DNA from: a virus
Reading direction: 5' to 3' (one strand)
Virus record (IMG/VR): IMGVR_UViG_3300009194_000004
Coordinates: 62,001 to 126,000 of that record
Length of the DNA stretch: 64,000 nucleotides
The translations under genes were made by a program, and so were the position numbers. Under the pieces are notes generated by a model. It ran no database searches. It saw only the letters and a list, made by a program, of their open reading frames with translations, and had not been told where the DNA came from. This document shows, piece by piece, positions 60,191 to 64,000 of this stretch (position 1 is the stretch's first letter; the number at the start of each line of letters is the position of its first letter).

Positions 60191-60200
60191 CTCTATAGGA
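60191..60200 (+). promoter_or_regulatory. Possible promoter-like motif CTCTATAGGA before the spike gene
   Basis: It is nearly identical to CACTATAGGA at 321-330 and lies 35 bases before ATG 60235 in a 74-base divergent gap. Both motifs precede rightward genes. Confidence 0.25.
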
Positions 60201-60234
60201 AAAGACCCCACAGTAGAAGTTCAGGAGACCTCTA

Positions 60235-61293
60235 ATGCAAATGAGTCAATTACGCCCGTACAGTATCGGCGTGGCTTCGGAAAACAAACCGCTCGACACA
60301 CGTCACTTGAATGTGACGCCCATTGAAATGTTGTCGGCCTTGGATGGGGAAATCAAGTTTGACCCTCAGGACGAGGTGGTTCGGGGTGTGGACAGTCGTG
60401 GGAACGAATACGAAATCAAGGTAACGATGGACAACTCCATCACTGCTGAATGGTACCCCGGGGCGTCCAATCGTGTCACACCGCCTGACATTCGCCGTGG
60501 CGAGCTGATCGAGATCTTTCGACTCGCTGATACGGATAAGTTTTATTGGCGTTGTATGGGCCTCAGAGACGATCTGAGGCGATTGGAAACCGTGATCTGG
60601 GCCTTCAATGGCACACCAAACGAAGGCGACAAAGGGATCAGTTACGAGACCTCCTATTTCTTTGAGGTGTCCACCCATAAGAAACTGATCACCATGAGCA
60701 CATCCCAAGCCAATGGGGAACCGTTCCGTTACACCTTCCAGTTCAATACCGGGGAAGGCAATGTCCTATTGACCGACGACGTTGGTAACCATGTACTGTT
60801 GGATAGTGCTAACACCAACATCCACCTAGAAAACATCGAAGGCACCATGGTGGAGTTGAACAAACAGGACATCAACTTTTACGCCCCCAACGACCTGAAC
60901 GGCCTGGTTGACAACAACGTCAATCTGAAGGTCGGGAACAACATGAACATTGACGTGGTCAAAGACATTAGCATCAAGGCGGGTAAAAACTACACGCTCA
61001 CCGCTGGGGTGGACATCACGACGAACGCTGGAAAGAACAGCACCCACAACGCTGGTATGAACTACAGTGTGACCGCCCAACAGATGGTGAACGTCCTGGC
61101 CATGAAAACCGCAACGGTCACGGGCAATGTCAGTGCGTCCTTAGTCAGTGGTGGGAATGGTCTAAACGTAACCCCCGCAGGGATCACCATGACAGGTGGC
61201 ACATCAACCATGGGTATGACACCGGCGGGCGTTCAGTTTGAGTCTCCGGCCATGAACATGAAGGTCGGTTCATTCGATGTAAAACAGGGGTAA
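60235..61293 (+). CDS. Baseplate central spike (gp5/VgrG-like)
   Basis: ATG 60235 follows AGGAGACCTCT. The 352-residue product has an N-terminal mixed region (EMLSALDGEIKFDPQDEVVRG) and then, from about residue 175, a repetitive beta-helix: LEDIEG-like turns with VNLKVGNNMNIDVVKDISI, KAGKNYTLTAGVDITTNAGKN and further G-[N/K]-x-x-x repeats, the pattern of the triangular beta-helix at the tip of contractile tails. It is followed 4 bases later by the PAAR tip. It lacks an obvious lysozyme domain. Confidence 0.85.
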   Translation: MQMSQLRPYSIGVASENKPLDTRHLNVTPIEMLSALDGEIKFDPQDEVVRGVDSRGNEYEIKVTMDNSITAEWYPGASNRVTPPDIRRGELIEIFRLADTDKFYWRCMGLRDDLRRLETVIWAFNGTPNEGDKGISYETSYFFEVSTHKKLITMSTSQANGEPFRYTFQFNTGEGNVLLTDDVGNHVLLDSANTNIHLENIEGTMVELNKQDINFYAPNDLNGLVDNNVNLKVGNNMNIDVVKDISIKAGKNYTLTAGVDITTNAGKNSTHNAGMNYSVTAQQMVNVLAMKTATVTGNVSASLVSGGNGLNVTPAGITMTGGTSTMGMTPAGVQFESPAMNMKVGSFDVKQG

Positions 61294-61297
61294 CGCA

Positions 61298-61561
61298 ATG
61301 CCAGGTATCAGTTTAGTGGGTGTCGACGCCGCTGGCGGAACTATTAACGGTGGTGGTCAAAGTGTCATGACAGTAGACGGTGCACCCGTAGCAGTCGTGG
61401 GTGACGCGGTGGCCGGTCACGGTAAGTCCCCACACGCGGCGCCATCAATGACAGCGGGTTCCAGCATCATGCGCATCAACGGAATTCCTGTGTGTCGGGC
61501 AGGGGATTCGGCCAGCTGCGGACACGCCGCCAGTGGGCAATCGTGGTTCAATGTGGATTAA
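61298..61561 (+). CDS. PAAR-repeat spike-tip protein
   Basis: The 87-residue product has the PAAR fold signature: conserved residues in DGAPVAVVGDAVAGHG, then SIMRINGIPVCRAGDSASCGH with the metal-binding His/Cys set near the tip. It caps the central spike of contractile tails, sharpening it for membrane penetration. It is translated from AGGGGTAACGC right after the spike stop codon. Confidence 0.95.
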   Translation: MPGISLVGVDAAGGTINGGGQSVMTVDGAPVAVVGDAVAGHGKSPHAAPSMTAGSSIMRINGIPVCRAGDSASCGHAASGQSWFNVD

Positions 61562-61597
61562 GGACATAAAGGCGCCCCGAAGGGCGCCAATATGTCG
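61562..61597. terminator. Bidirectional terminator of the RCATAAA/ATATGTCG type
   Basis: GACATAAAGGCGCCC-CGAA-GGGCGCCAATATGTCG lies between the PAAR stop codon and the convergent end at 61617. The GGCGCC core is an 8-bp palindromic stem. Confidence 0.9.
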
Positions 61598-61616
61598 TCA
61601 TTTAAGGTAGAACCGA

Positions 61617-63872
61617 TTAGGCGGTTTCACCTTTTTCTTTTTCTTTTTCTTCTTTTACTGCATGCTGTTTGTGGGTTTTGATGAAATACTCCAAAGTTGA
61701 AGCGTACGCTTTTGCTGTGGAAGCAACGTAAGCATGGAAATCACCTGTCGGTTTGACGAAGTTTCGGACGAGTTCGTTGAGGGTACGAACCGGAAGGTTG
61801 GTTCCGGCGCCGACCAACAGCTCGCCAATAGAAGACGGACTCTTGCCGTTATTTTCATCCCTGACGATCTTGAACGTAACGTCGACCTTATCCGAAGACA
61901 TCTTTCTACGGATCTGCTCGTACTTGTCTTGAGCGTTTTTCGAGTCCTCAAGAACCTTGACAAGAGTTTCCATGGATTTAAGCATACCCTTGATTTCATC
62001 CATGGATGGCAGGTCAACCGCGTCCATTTCCGGATTTGTACCTGTATTTACAGGCACGAAATCGAAGTATGAGAACTTACTCAACGACGGGTTATTATTC
62101 CCCTTCACGAACGATTCGATACGCGTCTGGGGTTGTACCCACAAGACCAGCGCACGATCCCCTGGAAGGAGTGAGGAGCGTTTGATGCCCTCATAGCCCT
62201 TAACATGGTCGGGCAGATCCGATGCCTTTACATCCGTAGACCCAGGCAGTGGTTTAATGTGTTTCTGCGGGAGCATGAACAGTTCCCGAGCCGTCAGGTC
62301 CATAGTGGCTTTCAGGTCCTTTGACTTTGAGAAGTCGGTCGACATGATGTCGATGCCTTCTTTTATCATGCTCTCGTATTGGCGTGGGTATTGATTGAAC
62401 ATGTAATTAGACACGTCAATCATTGCCTTAATGGTCTCTGGTTTTGTGGGTCCGAATACCCCGGAAACCATCAAACGTTTACCGCCTTTAACATTTACCT
62501 TCTTACTGCCAGCTCCGGACTCAATGGACTCAACTTCTTTCTTAAGCTGATCCAGTTTCTTCTTGGTACCGGCGACGTCATCGTTGAATTTACCCCAAAT
62601 GTGCCGGAGTAGTTCAAACAGTTTTTCCATCGCCTTCTTGCCGGCAGCGATGGTGGCTTTGAAGCCCGACTGGACGCTTTCCAGAGACACCTGGGTTGCG
62701 TACTGACGCGAGCTGGTCTGACCGAACGCTTCATTGGAGGGAATCAGCTGATCGCCACTGAACGACTCGTCCATATGCTCAAGACCAATGCGGATGGACT
62801 CGGCGGTAATGGAATCAATACCATCGCCACGTTCCAGAGCTTTGGTGAGAAGTGAATGGTAGGCTTCCAGAGACTCGCTCACTTTATCAAAATGGGCACC
62901 GTCTTGAGCGACCTGGTTCATGTCCTCGACCATCTTCTCTTCCGGTGAGGTAATGCCCACATCCAGGGACTCGTCTTCTTCGGCGCTGACGGAAACATCA
63001 CCCTCGCCTTCACCGCTGGCTTCTTCGGTACCCTTGGTGTCGGCCGACACGTCTTCTTCCGGCTTGGGAACGTCGTGTTGCGGACCTTCTTTTACTCCAC
63101 CGGTAGTTTCGGCTTCGCCGGATTCGGTTTCTTCGGACACTGTCACCGGCTGATGTTCAACATCACCGTTTACTTCGGCGTCACCGGCGGTTTCTTCTTC
63201 CGGATCACCGGCTTCGGACTCCACGTCGTCAGCTTCAGAGACCGATTCTTCTTCGGCTTGGGCTTCAGCTTCCGCAGGAGCTTCTTCAGCGGGTCCTTCT
63301 TCGACCACCGGTGTCTTACCGGCTTCTTCCTCTTCACCGCCTTCTTCGGCGTCAGAGGCGGGTTCTTCGCCAGACTGCTCGTCCACTTCTTCTTTTACAG
63401 CTTCGGCATCGTCGGAAGAGGCTTCTTCTTCCTGCTCGCCATCATCAGAAGCTTCTTCCTCGCCAGCTTCCTCTTCTTCCTCACCGGCTTCGGATTCTTC
63501 GCCGTCTTCTTCCTCGTCCTTTTCTTCAGACTCTTCGTCTTTCTCGTCGGAGTCATCGTCGGAGGACTCTTCCTCTTCCTCACGCTCCTCTTCTTCGTCC
63601 TTTTCCTCTTCCTCCTCTTCTTCCTTGCTGTCCTCGGAGGAAACAGTCACTTTCTGGTGACCTTGGTCTTTGGTCGTATGTTTCGGAGCGTCGTCGGACG
63701 CCGCGTCGAGCTCCGCTACCGCCGGCTTGGCTGTATCCGCATCACCGCTCTGTTCATTGCTGGCGTCAGAGAAATCGTCTTTCGGGGTTTCGCCGTCCTG
63801 AACAACAACCTTCTGATCTTCGTTGTTGTCTTCGTTACTGGACGTCAGCCATTGCTTGATAAATCGAGACAT
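61617..63872 (-). CDS. Very acidic probable internal virion protein (751 residues)
   Basis: ATG 63872 follows GAGGAGTAATCC. Residues about 25-330 are an extreme Glu/Asp/Ala/Ser-rich region with little structure. A helical region comes after about 340 (VEDMNQVAQDGAHFDKVSESLEAYHSLLTKALERG), then a basic/hydrophobic C-terminal domain (KLFELLRHIWGKFNDDVAGTKK ... YASTLEYFIKTHK). The acid-rich run suits a DNA-mimic scaffold or an internal head protein removed or rearranged during maturation. No family is recognised. Confidence 0.55.
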   Translation of the reverse strand: MSRFIKQWLTSSNEDNNEDQKVVVQDGETPKDDFSDASNEQSGDADTAKPAVAELDAASDDAPKHTTKDQGHQKVTVSSEDSKEEEEEEEKDEEEEREEEEESSDDDSDEKDEESEEKDEEEDGEESEAGEEEEEAGEEEASDDGEQEEEASSDDAEAVKEEVDEQSGEEPASDAEEGGEEEEAGKTPVVEEGPAEEAPAEAEAQAEEESVSEADDVESEAGDPEEETAGDAEVNGDVEHQPVTVSEETESGEAETTGGVKEGPQHDVPKPEEDVSADTKGTEEASGEGEGDVSVSAEEDESLDVGITSPEEKMVEDMNQVAQDGAHFDKVSESLEAYHSLLTKALERGDGIDSITAESIRIGLEHMDESFSGDQLIPSNEAFGQTSSRQYATQVSLESVQSGFKATIAAGKKAMEKLFELLRHIWGKFNDDVAGTKKKLDQLKKEVESIESGAGSKKVNVKGGKRLMVSGVFGPTKPETIKAMIDVSNYMFNQYPRQYESMIKEGIDIMSTDFSKSKDLKATMDLTARELFMLPQKHIKPLPGSTDVKASDLPDHVKGYEGIKRSSLLPGDRALVLWVQPQTRIESFVKGNNNPSLSKFSYFDFVPVNTGTNPEMDAVDLPSMDEIKGMLKSMETLVKVLEDSKNAQDKYEQIRRKMSSDKVDVTFKIVRDENNGKSPSSIGELLVGAGTNLPVRTLNELVRNFVKPTGDFHAYVASTAKAYASTLEYFIKTHKQHAVKEEKEKEKGETA

Positions 63873-63925
63873 TAGGATTACTCCTCATTGCTACGTAACA
63901 AATAGAGCTGTATGCTCCAAAGGAA

Positions 63926-63943
63926 ATGCCCGGCCGGGGGCAT
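63926..63943. other. Short GC hairpin near the right window edge
   Basis: ATGCCC-GGCCGG-GGGCAT without a strong T-run. The remaining bases to 64000 contain no open frame I can support on either strand, probably the leader of the 61617-63872 gene. Confidence 0.3.
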
Positions 63944-64000
63944 GTATGATTCCAAAGCATTGGTTACTCTGGGATCAAATTATTGTCTTTTAGGATCTGT

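Noticed and set aside
60235-61561. Type VI secretion VgrG/PAAR effector pair
   Set aside because: The VgrG-like spike plus PAAR tip could suggest a secretion system, but no other T6SS genes occur, no effector domain is attached, and the surroundings are phage DNA-metabolism and virion genes.

Overview
The window is most plausibly part of a large (jumbo-type) contractile-tailed phage of a Gram-negative bacterium. Nearly every recognisable gene is a virion, adhesion, lysis or phage DNA-metabolism gene. A gp5-like baseplate spike followed by a PAAR tip protein (60235-61561) indicates a contractile tail. An overlapping inner/outer-membrane spanin pair (39014-39806, lipobox in the outer one) indicates a Gram-negative host. 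A ~900-residue portal-like protein, an SbcC/gp46-like ATPase, a dUTPase, a RuvC-like nuclease and an expanded paralogous virion-protein family all fit a large genome. Host genus and phage name cannot be told from the sequence alone.

Layout. 1-153 is the 3' end of a fibre gene, followed by about 370 bases rich in hairpins. 527-6773 (+) holds five genes of unknown or virion type. 6996-10471 (-) holds two members of a repeated virion-domain family and a 707-residue protein. 10525-13707 (+) holds the portal-like protein and a macro-domain protein. 13826-23696 (+) is a tandem array of about ten paralogous virion proteins; one carries an inserted glycine-rich adhesin-like domain, and one appears split around a gene with a different core. 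23770-36726 (-) is the fibre/adhesin island: a 1528-residue collagen-like fibre with an Mtd-type N-terminus, two more collagen-like fibres, a polyglycine adhesin and accessory proteins. 36744-41277 (-) is the lysis region (muramidase, spanins, small membrane protein) plus a RuvC-like nuclease and a probable virion protein. 52994-56926 holds two paralogous tail fibres and another probable virion protein. 56976-63872 holds dUTPase, SbcC-like ATPase, spike, PAAR tip and a very acidic probable internal virion protein.

The standout is 41441-52917 (-). It has two transcription units with five different radical-SAM proteins (three-Cys CxxxCxxC cluster motifs, mostly with SPASM/twitch-like C-terminal Cys clusters), a putative 2-oxoglutarate/Fe(II) oxygenase, three consecutive paralogs of an unrecognised ~345-residue family, and a 180-residue protein ending in CHSNCHSNCHGSRSRR. 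That last gene sits one base after a SPASM-type radical-SAM gene and overlaps the next gene by ATGA, so it looks like the ribosomally made substrate of a multi-enzyme modification pathway. Such a pathway embedded in a phage tail-fibre island is the best candidate here for an undescribed system: either a phage RiPP-like product or chemical modification of a virion protein.

A second recurring signal is a family of probable bidirectional terminators in which the GC stem is framed by RCATAAA on the left and TTTATGYCG on the right. They sit mainly at convergent gene ends. Three 5'-proximal or intergenic stretches (154-420, 1534-1709, 6777-6858) contain unusually dense perfect inverted repeats and may hold structured RNAs.
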